Source: Streptomyces hiroshimensis
GTDB taxonomy: Bacteria; Actinomycetota; Actinomycetes; Streptomycetales; Streptomycetaceae
Direction of reading: 5' to 3'
Assembly (NCBI RefSeq): GCF_014650335.1
Contig: NZ_BMUT01000021.1
Location: 1 to 64,000, forward strand
DNA length: 64,000 nucleotides
A model generated the notes under the pieces. The model made no database searches and was not told the origin of the DNA. It was given only the letters and a program-made list of their open reading frames with translations. The translations under genes were made by a program, and so were the position numbers. How positions within the stretch are numbered: position 1 is the stretch's first letter; the number at the start of each line of letters is the position of its first letter. Positions 38,107-47,629 of this stretch are shown here, in pieces.

Positions 38107-38805
38107 TCACTCCGGCAGCTTGGTCCCCCGGTGCAGGGCGACGACGCCGCCCGTGAGGTTGCGCCACGCGACCTTCGACCAGCCCGCCTCCTGCAGCAGC
38201 GCGGCGAGCTCCGGCTGGTCCGGCCAGGCGCGGATCGACTCGGCGAGGTAGACGTACGCGTCGGGGCTGCTGCTGACGGCCCGCGCGACCGGCGGCAGGG
38301 CCCGCATCAGGTACTCGCTGTAGACCGTGCGGAAGGGCGCCCACGTGGGCGTGGAGAACTCGCAGATCACCACGCGGCCGCCGGGCCGGGTCACCCGCAG
38401 CATCTCGCGCAGCGCGGCGACGGTGTCCTGCACGTTGCGCAGCCCGAAGGAGATCGTGACGGCGTCGAACACCCCGTCCGCGAACGGCAGCCGGGTGGCG
38501 TCGCCCGCGGTCAGCGGCATCCACGGGTTGCGCTTCTTGCCCTCGCGCAGCATGCCGACCGAGAAGTCGCACGGCACGACGTACGCACCGGCCATGGTGA
38601 ACGGCAGCGACGAGGTGCCCGTCCCGGCCGCGAGGTCCAGCACCTTCTCCCCCGGGCGGGCGTCAACGGCCCGGGCGACGGCCTTGCGCCACAGACGGGC
38701 CTGGCCGAGCGAGAGCACGTCGTTGGTGAGGTCGTATTTGGCCGCCACGTCGTCGAACATCGCGGCGACTTCGTGCGGCTGCTTGTCCAGGGATGCTCGG
38801 GTCAC
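38107..38805 (-). CDS. menG: Demethylmenaquinone methyltransferase
   Basis: A 232-residue UbiE/MenG-type SAM-dependent methyltransferase. [18 protein letters not shown] (about 17-34) is the family N-terminus, [11 protein letters not shown] (55-65) binds SAM, and [10 protein letters not shown] is the UbiE signature. It adds the ring methyl group in the last ring-modification step of menaquinone. The GTG at 38805 gives the usual MTRASLDK start; another GTG five codons upstream is possible. The side-chain reductase gene is two genes downstream. Confidence 0.93.
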   Translation of the reverse strand: MTRASLDKQPHEVAAMFDDVAAKYDLTNDVLSLGQARLWRKAVARAVDARPGEKVLDLAAGTGTSSLPFTMAGAYVVPCDFSVGMLREGKKRNPWMPLTAGDATRLPFADGVFDAVTISFGLRNVQDTVAALREMLRVTRPGGRVVICEFSTPTWAPFRTVYSEYLMRALPPVARAVSSSPDAYVYLAESIRAWPDQPELAALLQEAGWSKVAWRNLTGGVVALHRGTKLPE

Positions 38806-39187
38806 GCCCCCATTGTTCACCCCCGGGGCGGGAGAGGACGCAGAGGGTTGGACGGGGAGGCCCGGACGGGAGACGGGAAGGACTGGACGGGGACGGCGCG
38901 CCCGGGAAGGACCGGCCGTCCTGCGGTGCCGACTGCGCTCGTCCCGGGAGCCCCCGCTCCCCGGGACCGCCGGACCCCCCGCCCGGCGTTGCGCGCCCTT
39001 GCGGCCCGGCGTACCGAAACCGTTGCCAGGGCCCTCCACAGTGGCACCGCGGGACGCCCGTAGCGGCCGTCCCCGCGCTGCCCATCCTGCCCCGCGGAAC
39101 GGACCGGGATCTTCCGTCTTGACGGGCCCCTGACGTGCGTAAACGTTCTCCATACGGCCCGTTGACGCCTGCGCGCGGCGCCTGCGC
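38806..39187. other. Gap upstream of menG
   Basis: 382 bp without a supportable gene. It contains several GGACGGG-like words near 38850-38900, the presumed menG promoter, which I cannot place, and at its right end half of the 13-bp duplication at the amidohydrolase-like stop. Confidence 0.4.
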
Positions 39188-39191
39188 TCAA
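39166..39191 (-). repeat. 13-bp tandem duplication at the amidohydrolase-like stop
   Basis: Plus-strand CGCCTGCGCGCGG (39166-39178) and CGCCTGCGCTCAA (39179-39191) agree at 10 of 13 bases. The TGA stop (39188-39190) lies in the second. This is the weakest case of the stop-associated repeats. Confidence 0.55.
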
Positions 39192-39844
39192 CGCCGCCGG
39201 TACACCAGCCGCCCCGCGAGCACCGTCGCCACGCACGTCCCCGCGCCCGCCTCCAGCAGGGCGGCTTCGTCCGGCACGTCGAAGACGGCGAAGTCGGCGC
39301 GCCCGCCGACCGCCAGCGGCTCCGCGAAGGCGACCGCCGGATCGGAGACGCCCCGCAAGGGGTCGAGACCGGGCTCGTCCACCGGGACCCCCGGCGTCCA
39401 CGCCGCCGAGACGAACCTCAGCCCCGAGCGGGCGAGGGCGGTGCTCGTCGCGGGATCGTCGAAACAGCTGCCGGCCACGGCCGTGGTGCCGTGCCGCAGC
39501 ATCTGCTGGATCCCCCGGCGGACACTGCCCGCCCACCGGGTCTCGCTCATCTCCAGGGCCGCCAGGCGCTCGCCGGTCAGCGGCCGGTCGCCCAGCTCGT
39601 CGTACTCCCGCGGATCGGGGTGGTAGCAGCGCTCCAGGAGCCGTTTCGCGTACCACTGCCGCAGCCCCGGCGCCAGCACCCCCGGCCAGCGCCGCTCGCG
39701 CGCCCGCGGAAAGGCCGCGGCCACATCCTCGTACGGGCCGATCGCCGCGATCGCGTCACCGTCCACCACCACGGCGCCGCCGGGCACGGGAGCCGCGCCC
39801 GGGGCAGCCGTCAGCAGCAGGCCGGCCGTGTGCAGGGTCAGCAA
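39188..39844 (-). CDS. Truncated amidohydrolase-like protein downstream of mqnC
   Basis: A 218-residue protein with the ends of an amidohydrolase/imidazolonepropionase-like enzyme: an N-terminal small beta domain ([19 protein letters not shown]), then [14 protein letters not shown], and a C-terminal [37 protein letters not shown]. The HxH metal motif that normally follows the PG in such enzymes is missing, and the protein is about half the usual length. It starts with TTG 7 bp after the mqnC stop, so it is in the mqnC operon. It could be a degenerate aminofutalosine-deaminase relative or a protein with a new role. Confidence 0.65.
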   Translation of the reverse strand: MLTLHTAGLLLTAAPGAAPVPGGAVVVDGDAIAAIGPYEDVAAAFPRARERRWPGVLAPGLRQWYAKRLLERCYHPDPREYDELGDRPLTGERLAALEMSETRWAGSVRRGIQQMLRHGTTAVAGSCFDDPATSTALARSGLRFVSAAWTPGVPVDEPGLDPLRGVSDPAVAFAEPLAVGGRADFAVFDVPDEAALLEAGAGTCVATVLAGRLVYRRR

Positions 39845-39851
39845 AGCGGCG

Positions 39852-41063
39852 TCAGCTCGCGTCGATGAGCTTCAGCTCGGGGTGGGCCGTACCGCCCTCG
39901 ATCGCCGTCGACGACAGGTGCGAGACGACGCGGTCGTCGACCGGGTCGTTCGCCGGGTCGTCGTGCACGAGCAGGTGCTCGTACGTCGTCGCGCGCTGCG
40001 CCGGGACGCGGCCCGCCTTGCGGATGAGGTCGATGAGCTCCATGCGGTTGGAGCGGTGCTTGGCGCCGGCCGAGGAGACGACGTTCTCCTCCAGCATCAC
40101 CGAGCCCAGGTCGTCCGCGCCGTAGTGCAGCGAGAGCTGGCCCGCCTCCTTGCCGACGGTCAGCCAGGAGCCCTGGATGTGGGCGACGTTGTCCAGGAAC
40201 AGCCGCGCGACGGCGATCATCCGCAGGTACTCGAAGACGGTCGCCTGCGTACGGCCCTTCAGCACGTTGTTCTGCGGCTGGTAGGTGTACGGGATGAAGG
40301 CGCGGAAGCCGCCCGTGCGGTCCTGCACGTCACGGATCATCCGGATGTGCTCGATCCGCTCGGCGTTGGTCTCGCCGGTGCCCATCAGCATGGTGGAGGT
40401 CGACTCGACGCCCAGGGTGTGGGCGAGCTCCATGATCTCCAGCCAGCGCTCGCCGGACTCCTTCAGCGGCGCGATGGCCTTGCGGGGCCGCGCGGGCAGG
40501 AGTTCGGCGCCGGCGCCCGCGAAGGAGTCCAGGCCCGCGGCGTGGATGCGGCGGATGGCCTCCTCCGCGCTCACCCCGGAGATCCGCGCCATGTGCTCCA
40601 CCTCGGACGCGCCGAGGGAGTGGATCACCAGCTGCGGGAACTCCTTCTTGATGGCCGCGAAGTGCTCCTCGTAGTACTCCACGCCGTAGTCCGGGTGGTG
40701 GCCGCCCTGGAACATGATCTGCGTGCCGCCGAGCTCCACGGTCTCCGCGCAGCGGCGCAGGATGTCGTCGAGGGGGCGCGTCCAGACCTTGTCGCTCTTC
40801 GGCGGGGCGTAGAAGGCGCAGAACTTGCACGCCGTGACACACGAGTTCGTGTAGTTGATGTTGCGCTCGATGATGTACGTCGCGATGTGCTCGGTACCCG
40901 CGTAGCGCTTGCGGCGCGCCGCGTCGGCCGCCGCGCCGAGGGCGTGCAGCGGTGCGGAGCGGTAGAGCTCCAGGGCCTCCTCGGGAGTGATGCGGCCACC
41001 GGCGGCGGCGCGGTCGAGGACGGCTGTGACATCAATGGTCGTGAGGTCGGCCTTCTCGCTCAC
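39852..41063 (-). CDS. mqnC: Cyclic dehypoxanthine futalosine synthase (radical SAM)
   Basis: A 403-residue radical-SAM enzyme that cyclises dehypoxanthine futalosine in the futalosine pathway of menaquinone synthesis. Cys75-x3-Cys79-x2-Cys82 binds the [4Fe-4S] cluster (NSCVTACKFC). TQIMFQGGHHPDYGVEYYE and the C-terminal GSVMLEENVVSSAG are typical of MqnC. The GTG at 41063 (MSEKADLT) is chosen because AAGGGA precedes it; an in-frame GTG ten codons upstream (41093) has no ribosome site. It lies 52 bp behind a Ser/Thr kinase gene and directly before the amidohydrolase-like gene. Confidence 0.94.
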   Translation of the reverse strand: MSEKADLTTIDVTAVLDRAAAGGRITPEEALELYRSAPLHALGAAADAARRKRYAGTEHIATYIIERNINYTNSCVTACKFCAFYAPPKSDKVWTRPLDDILRRCAETVELGGTQIMFQGGHHPDYGVEYYEEHFAAIKKEFPQLVIHSLGASEVEHMARISGVSAEEAIRRIHAAGLDSFAGAGAELLPARPRKAIAPLKESGERWLEIMELAHTLGVESTSTMLMGTGETNAERIEHIRMIRDVQDRTGGFRAFIPYTYQPQNNVLKGRTQATVFEYLRMIAVARLFLDNVAHIQGSWLTVGKEAGQLSLHYGADDLGSVMLEENVVSSAGAKHRSNRMELIDLIRKAGRVPAQRATTYEHLLVHDDPANDPVDDRVVSHLSSTAIEGGTAHPELKLIDAS

Positions 41064-41115
41064 CGGGGCGTCCCTTCGGAGGGGGTTTGACACGACCGTC
41101 AGCCTACGCCAGCCC

Positions 41116-42684
41116 TTATCCGTCCCGGCGGGTGAGGGTCGCGTGGGGACTGCCGCCCCTGGTGTCCTCGGACGTGTACATGAGCTTGCCGTCGGCGGCC
41201 AGGGAGAAGGTGATCCGCGCGGTCTCGCCCGTGCACCCGAGCGACGGCGTGCCGTCGGTGGCCTCCTCCAGGGTGAGCCGGGTGGGGACGGCGGTGAGCA
41301 GCTTGCCCTTGCTGTGGCACTCCAGGACGTTGAGCGCGGAGTAGGTGGTGCGGACGACGTACGTGCCGGGGGCGCCGTCGGCGATGACGGCGGTCATGGT
41401 GCCGTTGGGGGTGCCGTCGCTCTGGACGACCTGACCGGCCCAGGTGCCGAGGAACGGCCGGGGTACGGACTTCGCCGGGCCGCCTCCGGTGCCGGTGGTG
41501 CCGCGGGCCTCGCCCTTGTCCCCGTCCCCGCCCTGCAGGAGGCCGAGGCCGATGACCACGGCGACGGCCGCCGCGGCCAGGAGCCCGCCGACCGCGGCGA
41601 GCACGGCCCTCGTTCTGCGCCGCCCTCCACCGGCTTTCCGGGAGTCCTCCGCGGCCTCCGTGGGAGGCGGTGGAGGCGCGCCCCACAGGAGGGGCGCCGC
41701 GTCCGCCGGAGTCGGCACCGCACCCGCCGGACCCGGCACCGCATCCCCCGGCGGCCGCCGGCCCGCATCCAGGGCCGTGGGCTCTCCCCCTTCCAGGTCC
41801 AGCAGCTCCACCGCCCGCCGGCTCACCCGCTCCACCACGGGCCCGGGCAGCCAGCCCGCGCCCACCAGCGCTCCGGCGCCGTCCGGTGCCAGCCGGCGGG
41901 CGAGCTCCTGCGGGGACGGGCGGCCCGCCGGGTCCTTGGCCAGGCAGGCCTCCACCAGGGAGCGCAGGTCCCCGGCCAGGCCCGGGCCGAGGACCGGCGC
42001 CTCGTGGACGACCTTGTACAGCAGCACCGCCGCGCCGTCGCCCGCGAAGGGCGGCTCGCCCGTCGCCGCGTAGGCGAGCACCGCCCCCAGGGAGAAGACG
42101 TCCGCCGCCCCCGTCACCCCGTGGCCAAGGATCTGCTCCGGGGCCATGTAGCCGGGCGAGCCGACCGAGACGCCCGTCGCGGTGAGTGACGCCGTCCCGT
42201 CCGTGGCCCGGGCGATGCCGAAGTCGATCAGCCGGGGCCCGTCGAGGGTGAGGAGCACGTTCGACGGCTTGACGTCGCGGTGGACGAGGCCGAGCGCGTG
42301 GACGGCCGCCAGGGCCTCCGCGAGCCCCGCGCCGAGGGCCCGCACGGTCCGCTGCGGCTGGGGGCCGCCGGCCAGGACGGCCTCGGTGAGGGACGGGCCG
42401 GCCACGTAGCCGGTGGCGACCCAGGGCACCGCGGCCCCGGGGTCCGCGTCCAGCACGGGGGCCGTCCACGCCCCGCCCACACTGCGCGCCGCCTCGACCT
42501 CGCGTCGAAAGCGCGCGCGAAACTGCTCATCCAGGGCAAAATGGGGATGCACGGCCTTGACCGCGACGGTCCGGCCACCGGCACTGCGGCCGAGGTAGAC
42601 CCGGCCCATGCCGCCCGCCCCCAGCCGGCCCAGCAGCCGGTACGCACCGATGACCTGCGGATCTTCCGGCAGCAACGGTTCCAT
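41116..42684 (-). CDS. Membrane Ser/Thr protein kinase (PknB/PASTA-less type)
   Basis: A 522-residue Hanks-type kinase. GAGGMG (22-27) is the glycine loop, Lys43 the ATP lysine, HRDVKPSN (135-142) the catalytic loop and DFG (154-156) the Mg site, so the kinase domain looks active. A Pro/Ala linker leads to one transmembrane helix (about 362-385) and an extracellular domain of about 125 residues with two cysteines (LECHSKG and LGCTGE) that could form a disulfide. Its signal and targets are unknown. It lies 52 bp upstream of mqnC on the same strand. Confidence 0.88.
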   Translation of the reverse strand: MEPLLPEDPQVIGAYRLLGRLGAGGMGRVYLGRSAGGRTVAVKAVHPHFALDEQFRARFRREVEAARSVGGAWTAPVLDADPGAAVPWVATGYVAGPSLTEAVLAGGPQPQRTVRALGAGLAEALAAVHALGLVHRDVKPSNVLLTLDGPRLIDFGIARATDGTASLTATGVSVGSPGYMAPEQILGHGVTGAADVFSLGAVLAYAATGEPPFAGDGAAVLLYKVVHEAPVLGPGLAGDLRSLVEACLAKDPAGRPSPQELARRLAPDGAGALVGAGWLPGPVVERVSRRAVELLDLEGGEPTALDAGRRPPGDAVPGPAGAVPTPADAAPLLWGAPPPPPTEAAEDSRKAGGGRRRTRAVLAAVGGLLAAAAVAVVIGLGLLQGGDGDKGEARGTTGTGGGPAKSVPRPFLGTWAGQVVQSDGTPNGTMTAVIADGAPGTYVVRTTYSALNVLECHSKGKLLTAVPTRLTLEEATDGTPSLGCTGETARITFSLAADGKLMYTSEDTRGGSPHATLTRRDG

Positions 42685-42808
42685 CGGGCCTTTCGCCTCC
42701 CCCGGCGGGGGCCTGGGGCCCCGGTCTTCGGCCTATGACTCAATTCACGGGGTGTCCCAGGAACCCCCCAGGGCGGTTTCCCCATCCACCTGGAAGGAAC
42801 AAACCGTC

Positions 42809-42850
42809 ATGTCCTTCGGGGCAGCAGCAACGTCCGGAGCGACGCGATGA
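42809..42850 (+). CDS. 13-codon upstream ORF overlapping the esterase start
   Basis: ATG at 42809 is preceded by GGAAGGA at a usable distance, and the frame MSFGAAATSGATR ends in TGA at 42848-42850. This stop overlaps the esterase ATG (42847-42849) as ATGA. The esterase also has its own GGAG. A translationally coupled leader peptide is suggested; there is no run of rare or regulatory codons that would mark a classic attenuator. Confidence 0.45.
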   Translation: MSFGAAATSGATR

Positions 42851-43962
42851 CGTACCAGCAACCAGGGGCCTGCCCCACCTGCGGCCACCGCCGCGGATCC
42901 CGTGGCAAAAAATGGACGATCATCGTGGCGTCCATAGCCGTGGTGGGCCTCATAGCCGCCGGCGCCCTGAACTACTTCAAGATCGGCCCGTTCTCGGACA
43001 AGGGCAAGCCGGTCAGCTTCGGCCAGGAGCAGCAGGGCAACGGCGGCGGCCAGGCCGGCGGCGGGAACGCCGCCAAGCCGGACTCCCCGGTGCTGATGCC
43101 GACGGGCCCGGCGGCCGAGTTCAAGAACACCAGCACCCTCTCCGACGGCACCCAGGTGGCCGTGACCACCCTGGACGGCAAGAAGTCGGGCTTCAAGGGC
43201 AAGGTGTGGGTCTGGGCGCCCAAGGCGTACAAGGACCCGAAGTTCAAGGACCACGGTTTCCCGGTCCTGATCGCGCTCCCGGGCGGCCCCGGCTTCCCGA
43301 ACAACTACTGGATGGACGACGGGGGCCTGCACCTCGAGTCGTCCGTCACCAAGTGGTACAACGAGGGCAAGGGCAAGCCGTTCATCCTGGCGATGCCGGT
43401 CCTCAACCCGCAGCCGGACACCGGCGGCCTCTACTGGGACGGCAGTGACATCCCGGGCCAGCCGAAGATGGGCACCTGGCTGACCGAGGACGTCCCGGAC
43501 CTGATCAAGGCCAACTTCCGCACGGTGAAGTCGCGCGACGGCTGGGCGTTCATGGGCTCCTCCTCCGGCGCCTTCTCGGGCCTGAAGGCCGTCCTGAAGC
43601 ACCCGGACAAGTTCAAGGCCGTGATCGCGTCCGGCCCGGACATCGTCCCGGACTCGCGGCTGTGGAACGGCCACGAGAAGGAGAAGGCCGAGAACAACCC
43701 CGAGGTGCTGGCCAAGCGGCTGATCGCCGAGAACAAGCCCGGCACCGACGTCTACCTCGCGTTCCAGTACGGGACGAAGGAGTCCAGCGTCATCCCGCAC
43801 GTGGACAAGTTCATCGCCACCTACGGCAACAAGGGCCCGGTCCACACGCGCCTGCAGAAGATCGAGGGCGGCAAGCACAACGCCGTGACCTACATCCAGG
43901 GCATGGACATGGGCAGCATGCAGTGGATCAGCGAGCACATGGTGGGCCCCGTCGCCCCGTAG
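42847..43962 (+). CDS. Membrane-anchored esterase D-type alpha/beta hydrolase
   Basis: A 371-residue protein. The N-terminus has a CPTC pair (9-12), a basic stretch and one transmembrane helix (about 24-42), then a Gly/Gln-rich linker (55-80) and an alpha/beta-hydrolase domain of the esterase D/mycolyltransferase class. Catalytic candidates: Ser239 in GSSSG (237-241), an acid in the YLAFQYGTKESS region and His344 in GGKHNAV. LPGGPGFPNNYW (about 144-155) may form the oxyanion loop. It probably acts on an ester substrate outside the membrane. A terminator shared with mqnA follows. Confidence 0.8.
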   Translation: MTYQQPGACPTCGHRRGSRGKKWTIIVASIAVVGLIAAGALNYFKIGPFSDKGKPVSFGQEQQGNGGGQAGGGNAAKPDSPVLMPTGPAAEFKNTSTLSDGTQVAVTTLDGKKSGFKGKVWVWAPKAYKDPKFKDHGFPVLIALPGGPGFPNNYWMDDGGLHLESSVTKWYNEGKGKPFILAMPVLNPQPDTGGLYWDGSDIPGQPKMGTWLTEDVPDLIKANFRTVKSRDGWAFMGSSSGAFSGLKAVLKHPDKFKAVIASGPDIVPDSRLWNGHEKEKAENNPEVLAKRLIAENKPGTDVYLAFQYGTKESSVIPHVDKFIATYGNKGPVHTRLQKIEGGKHNAVTYIQGMDMGSMQWISEHMVGPVAP

Positions 43963-43986
43963 CCTCCAGGCCGACTGCTTGTTCCG

Positions 43987-44919
<933 letters not shown>

Positions 44920-45102
44920 CTAGCCCCGGACGGCCGGGACGGCGGGGGCGGGGGTGCTCCCGGGCGGTGCCCGACTGGGGATCTTTTCCGTCAGGAACAC
45001 CGGGAAAACCATCCGACAGCGTGATCTTCAACTCCTTCCGCGCGAGAACCCTCGCGTGCTAGGCTCGCCGCAAGTTGCAGTTTGGTTTCCCTTGCAGTAC
45101 AG

Positions 45103-45133
45103 AGCCTGCGGAGCATGTGACCCGCAGGCTTTT
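45103..45133 (+). promoter_or_regulatory. Terminator-like hairpin in the cold-shock gene leader
   Basis: AGCCTGCGG (45103-45111) and CCGCAGGCT (45122-45130) are perfectly complementary with a 10-nt loop, followed by TTTTG (the last arm T included). It lies 64 bp before the csp ATG, inside the presumed 5-prime leader downstream of a TAGGCT -10-like element (45060-45065). It could act as an attenuator or as an mRNA-stability stem. Confidence 0.6.
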
Positions 45134-45180
45134 GTAGTTTTCAGACTTCTCGCAGGTTCTGGAGCAGGGCAACCCTTTGG

Positions 45181-45193
45181 GCCCAAGGAGGGC
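45181..45193 (+). promoter_or_regulatory. Small stem presenting the cold-shock ribosome site
   Basis: GCCC-AAGGA-GGGC puts the Shine-Dalgarno core AAGGA in a 5-nt loop, four bases before the ATG at 45197. The preceding CAACCCTTTGGG could instead pair with the site, so two structures compete on paper. Confidence 0.4.
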
Positions 45194-45196
45194 TTT

Positions 45197-45400
45197 ATGG
45201 CTACCGGAACCGTGAAGTGGTTCAACGCTGAAAAGGGCTTTGGCTTCATCGCCCAGGACGGCGGGGGCCCCGACGTCTTCGTCCACTACTCCGCGATCAA
45301 CGCCTCTGGCTTCCGCTCCCTCGAGGAGAACCAGCAGGTCAACTTTGACGTCACGCAGGGCCCGAAGGGCCCGCAGGCGGAGAACGTCACCCCGGTCTGA
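45197..45400 (+). CDS. Cold-shock domain protein (CspA family)
   Basis: A 67-residue RNA/ssDNA chaperone. RNP1 KGFGFI (13-18) and RNP2 VFVHY (27-31) are intact, and [10 protein letters not shown] is the family signature. AAGGAGGG precedes the ATG. The leader of more than 100 bp contains two stem-loops, and a long terminator follows, so it is monocistronic. It is one of several csp genes such genomes usually carry. Confidence 0.96.
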   Translation: MATGTVKWFNAEKGFGFIAQDGGGPDVFVHYSAINASGFRSLEENQQVNFDVTQGPKGPQAENVTPV

Positions 45401-45457
45401 TCCTCGGATCCTTCCGGTGTGACGGCCCGACCGATCGCGGTCGACGCGCTGTACCCA

Positions 45458-45499
45458 AGGAGCCCTGCTCCCCCGCTTCGGCGGAGGGGCAGGGCTCCT
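45458..45499. terminator. UUCG-loop terminator after the cold-shock gene
   Basis: A 19-bp stem (45458-45476 and 45481-45499; one G-U and one mismatch) closed by TTCG. It ends 57 bp after csp and can also serve the converging ligase gene. Confidence 0.92.
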
Positions 45500-45580
45500 G
45501 CCTTTCCCTCGCCCCTCGCTTCCCCTACCCGTCGCTGATCGTTAACCCTCCCTTAGCGACTTCTTGTTGACAGATTTCTT

Positions 45581-47326
45581 TCACTTTCTGTCGTACAACG
45601 CATTGATTTCGATCGCATAGCGTTCGGCGATCACGGCCCGCCGGAGTTTGAGGGTCGGCGTCAGCGTCCCGTCCGCCACCGTGAAATCCCCGTCCAGAAT
45701 CCGGAAGTCCCGAATCCGGGACGGCCTGGACACCGCCGCGTTCGCCGCCTCGACCGCCTCCGCGCACAGCGCCCGCACCGCCGGGTGCCGGGCCGGCCGC
45801 CCGCCGAGGTCCACTCCTTCGCGCACCGCCCAGGCCCCGACCTCCTCCGCGTCCAGCGTGATCAGCGCCACCGGATACGGGCGCCGGTCGCCGATCAGCA
45901 CCGCGCGCGAGACCCAACGGGACTGCTGCACGGCGAACTCGACCGGCGACGGCGCGAGGTTCTTGCCGCCCGAGGTGATGATCAGGTCCTTCTTCCGGCC
46001 GGTGATCGTGAGATAGCCGTCCGCGTCGAGGGCGCCCAAGTCCCCGCTGTGCAGCCAGCCGTCCGCGTCCAGCGTCCCGGCGGTCGCGGCCGGGGCGTTG
46101 CGGTAGCCCGCGAAGACCCCCGGCCCGCGGGCCAGCACCTCGCCGTCCTGCGCGATGCGCACCTCGCAGCCGGGCGCCGGTCTGCCGACCGTCCCGGGGC
46201 GGGCCGCGCCCGGGTGGTTGAGGGTGATCACGCCGGTGGACTCCGTCATCCCGTAACCCTCGTAGAGGGCGATGCCGCAGGCGCGCAGGAAGTCCAGGGT
46301 CTGCGGGGCGATCGGGGCGGCGCCGGTGATCGCCAGCTTCAGCCGGCCCCCGAAGGCCGCCCGGACCTGCGCGAACAGGCTCTCGTCCGCCGCCCGCCAG
46401 GCCGCGAGCAGTTCACCCCCGGGCTCCTCGCCCCGCGCGCGCAGACCGGCGGCCTCCAGCCCCGTCCGCACCGCCGCCTCCAGCCGGGCCCGGCCGTCCG
46501 GCCCCGAGGCCTCGGCCAGCGACACCACCGACGCATGCACCTTCTCGAACAGGCGGGGCACGGACGGCAGATGCGTGGGCCGCGCCTCGGCCAGCTCGGC
46601 GACGACGTCCTCGATCCGCCCGCCGAAGTAGCACAGGGTGCCGCCGCGGACGACCACCGACAGCTGGACGAGCTGGGCGAGGAGGTGCGCGAGGGGCAGA
46701 TAGAGATACGTGACGTCACCGGGCCCGCCGCCGACCAGATCGGCCGAAGCGTCGGCGGCCGTGAAGTTGCCGTGCGTGAGGGAACAGCCCTTGGGCAGGC
46801 CCGTGGTGCCGGAGGTGTAGACGACGGCACACAGGTCGGCGGGGGTGACGGCCGCGCTCCGGGCGAGGAGTTCCTCCACCGGCACCTCGTCGTGCGGCAG
46901 CGGATCGTCCATCGGCACCACGTGCCGCAGCTCCGGCAGCTTGCCGCGGACGGCCGTCACGCGGGCCGCCTGCTCCGCGTTCTCGCACACGGCCACGCAG
47001 GCCCCCGAGTCGGCCAGCACCCAGGCCAGTTCCTCGTCGCCCGCCGTCGGGTAGACCGGCACCACGACGGCGCCGGCGGCCAGCGCGCCGAAGTGGGTGC
47101 GGGTCCATGCGGGGCGGGTCTCGGAGAGGATCGCGACGCGGTCCCCGGGGCGCACCCCGAGGGCGATCAGGCCACGGCCGGTTTCCTGCACGGAGGCCCA
47201 CAGGGCGGCGTAGGTGAGCTCGGCCCACCCGCCATCTCGCCGGAACCGCTGGGCGGGCTGCGGACCGTACTGGCCTGCGGCCCACTGGGCGAGAACGGCG
47301 AGCGTAGGGGGGCGCTTGCACGGCAT
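45581..47326 (-). CDS. AMP-forming long-chain acyl-CoA ligase (first copy)
   Basis: A 581-residue adenylate-forming enzyme. YTSGTTGLPKG (170-180) is the P-loop; GYGMTEST is the motif before the acyl-adenylate site and GRKKDLIITSGGKNLAPSPVE the hinge and C-terminal catalytic lysine region. It should convert a fatty acid with ATP and CoA to acyl-CoA, as in FadD-type proteins. ATG at 47326 with AGGAGGA five bases upstream. A second, related ligase gene (50143-52041) lies 2.8 kb away. The stop region is unusually AT-rich. Confidence 0.88.
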   Translation of the reverse strand: MPCKRPPTLAVLAQWAAGQYGPQPAQRFRRDGGWAELTYAALWASVQETGRGLIALGVRPGDRVAILSETRPAWTRTHFGALAAGAVVVPVYPTAGDEELAWVLADSGACVAVCENAEQAARVTAVRGKLPELRHVVPMDDPLPHDEVPVEELLARSAAVTPADLCAVVYTSGTTGLPKGCSLTHGNFTAADASADLVGGGPGDVTYLYLPLAHLLAQLVQLSVVVRGGTLCYFGGRIEDVVAELAEARPTHLPSVPRLFEKVHASVVSLAEASGPDGRARLEAAVRTGLEAAGLRARGEEPGGELLAAWRAADESLFAQVRAAFGGRLKLAITGAAPIAPQTLDFLRACGIALYEGYGMTESTGVITLNHPGAARPGTVGRPAPGCEVRIAQDGEVLARGPGVFAGYRNAPAATAGTLDADGWLHSGDLGALDADGYLTITGRKKDLIITSGGKNLAPSPVEFAVQQSRWVSRAVLIGDRRPYPVALITLDAEEVGAWAVREGVDLGGRPARHPAVRALCAEAVEAANAAVSRPSRIRDFRILDGDFTVADGTLTPTLKLRRAVIAERYAIEINALYDRK

Positions 47327-47354
47327 CGGTTCCTCCTGGTGGCTGAGGCCGGCC

Positions 47355-47401
47355 CGGCACCGCCGGACTGCGCCGTCTCGGTTTCCCGCCGTTGCGGCGG
47401 A
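47355..47401 (+). repeat. Dispersed intergenic element, copy C
   Basis: CGGCACCGCCGG ... GCGCCGTC ... CCGTTGCGGCGGA, in the 392-bp gap upstream of the first acyl-CoA ligase. It matches the reverse complement of copy D at 41 of 47 bases and shares head and tail with the copies at 10.3-10.6 kb. Confidence 0.8.
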
Positions 47402-47484
47402 GGTTTCCCGCCTGCGGCGAGATCGTCTCCCGCTCCGGCGGAGGGGCGGTGCCCGAGCCTTCGAGATGGTTGCCGTCGCTTCCT

Positions 47485-47531
47485 TCCGCCGCAACGGCGA
47501 AAAGCCACGACGGCGCGGTCCGGCGGTGCCG
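47485..47531 (-). repeat. Dispersed intergenic element, copy D (inverted)
   Basis: Inverted relative to copy C, 83 bp apart. A further fragment of the element head (GGCGGTGCCGAG) follows at about 47541. Together they fill most of the gap between the divergent ligase and AraC genes. Confidence 0.8.
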
Positions 47532-47629
47532 AACCTGCACAAGGCTGCCCGGCGGTGCCGAGCCCGCCCGGACCCGGGCACGAGCGCACCCGCGCGTGAG
47601 CGCACCCGCGCCCGGCACCGGGGCCTTCC

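Noticed and set aside
45527-45620. An AT-rich stretch at the end of the first acyl ligase as a sign of inserted foreign DNA
   Set aside because: It is only about 90 bp, includes the last codons of an ordinary gene and a weak GACAGA/TCTGTC stem, and has no integration features.
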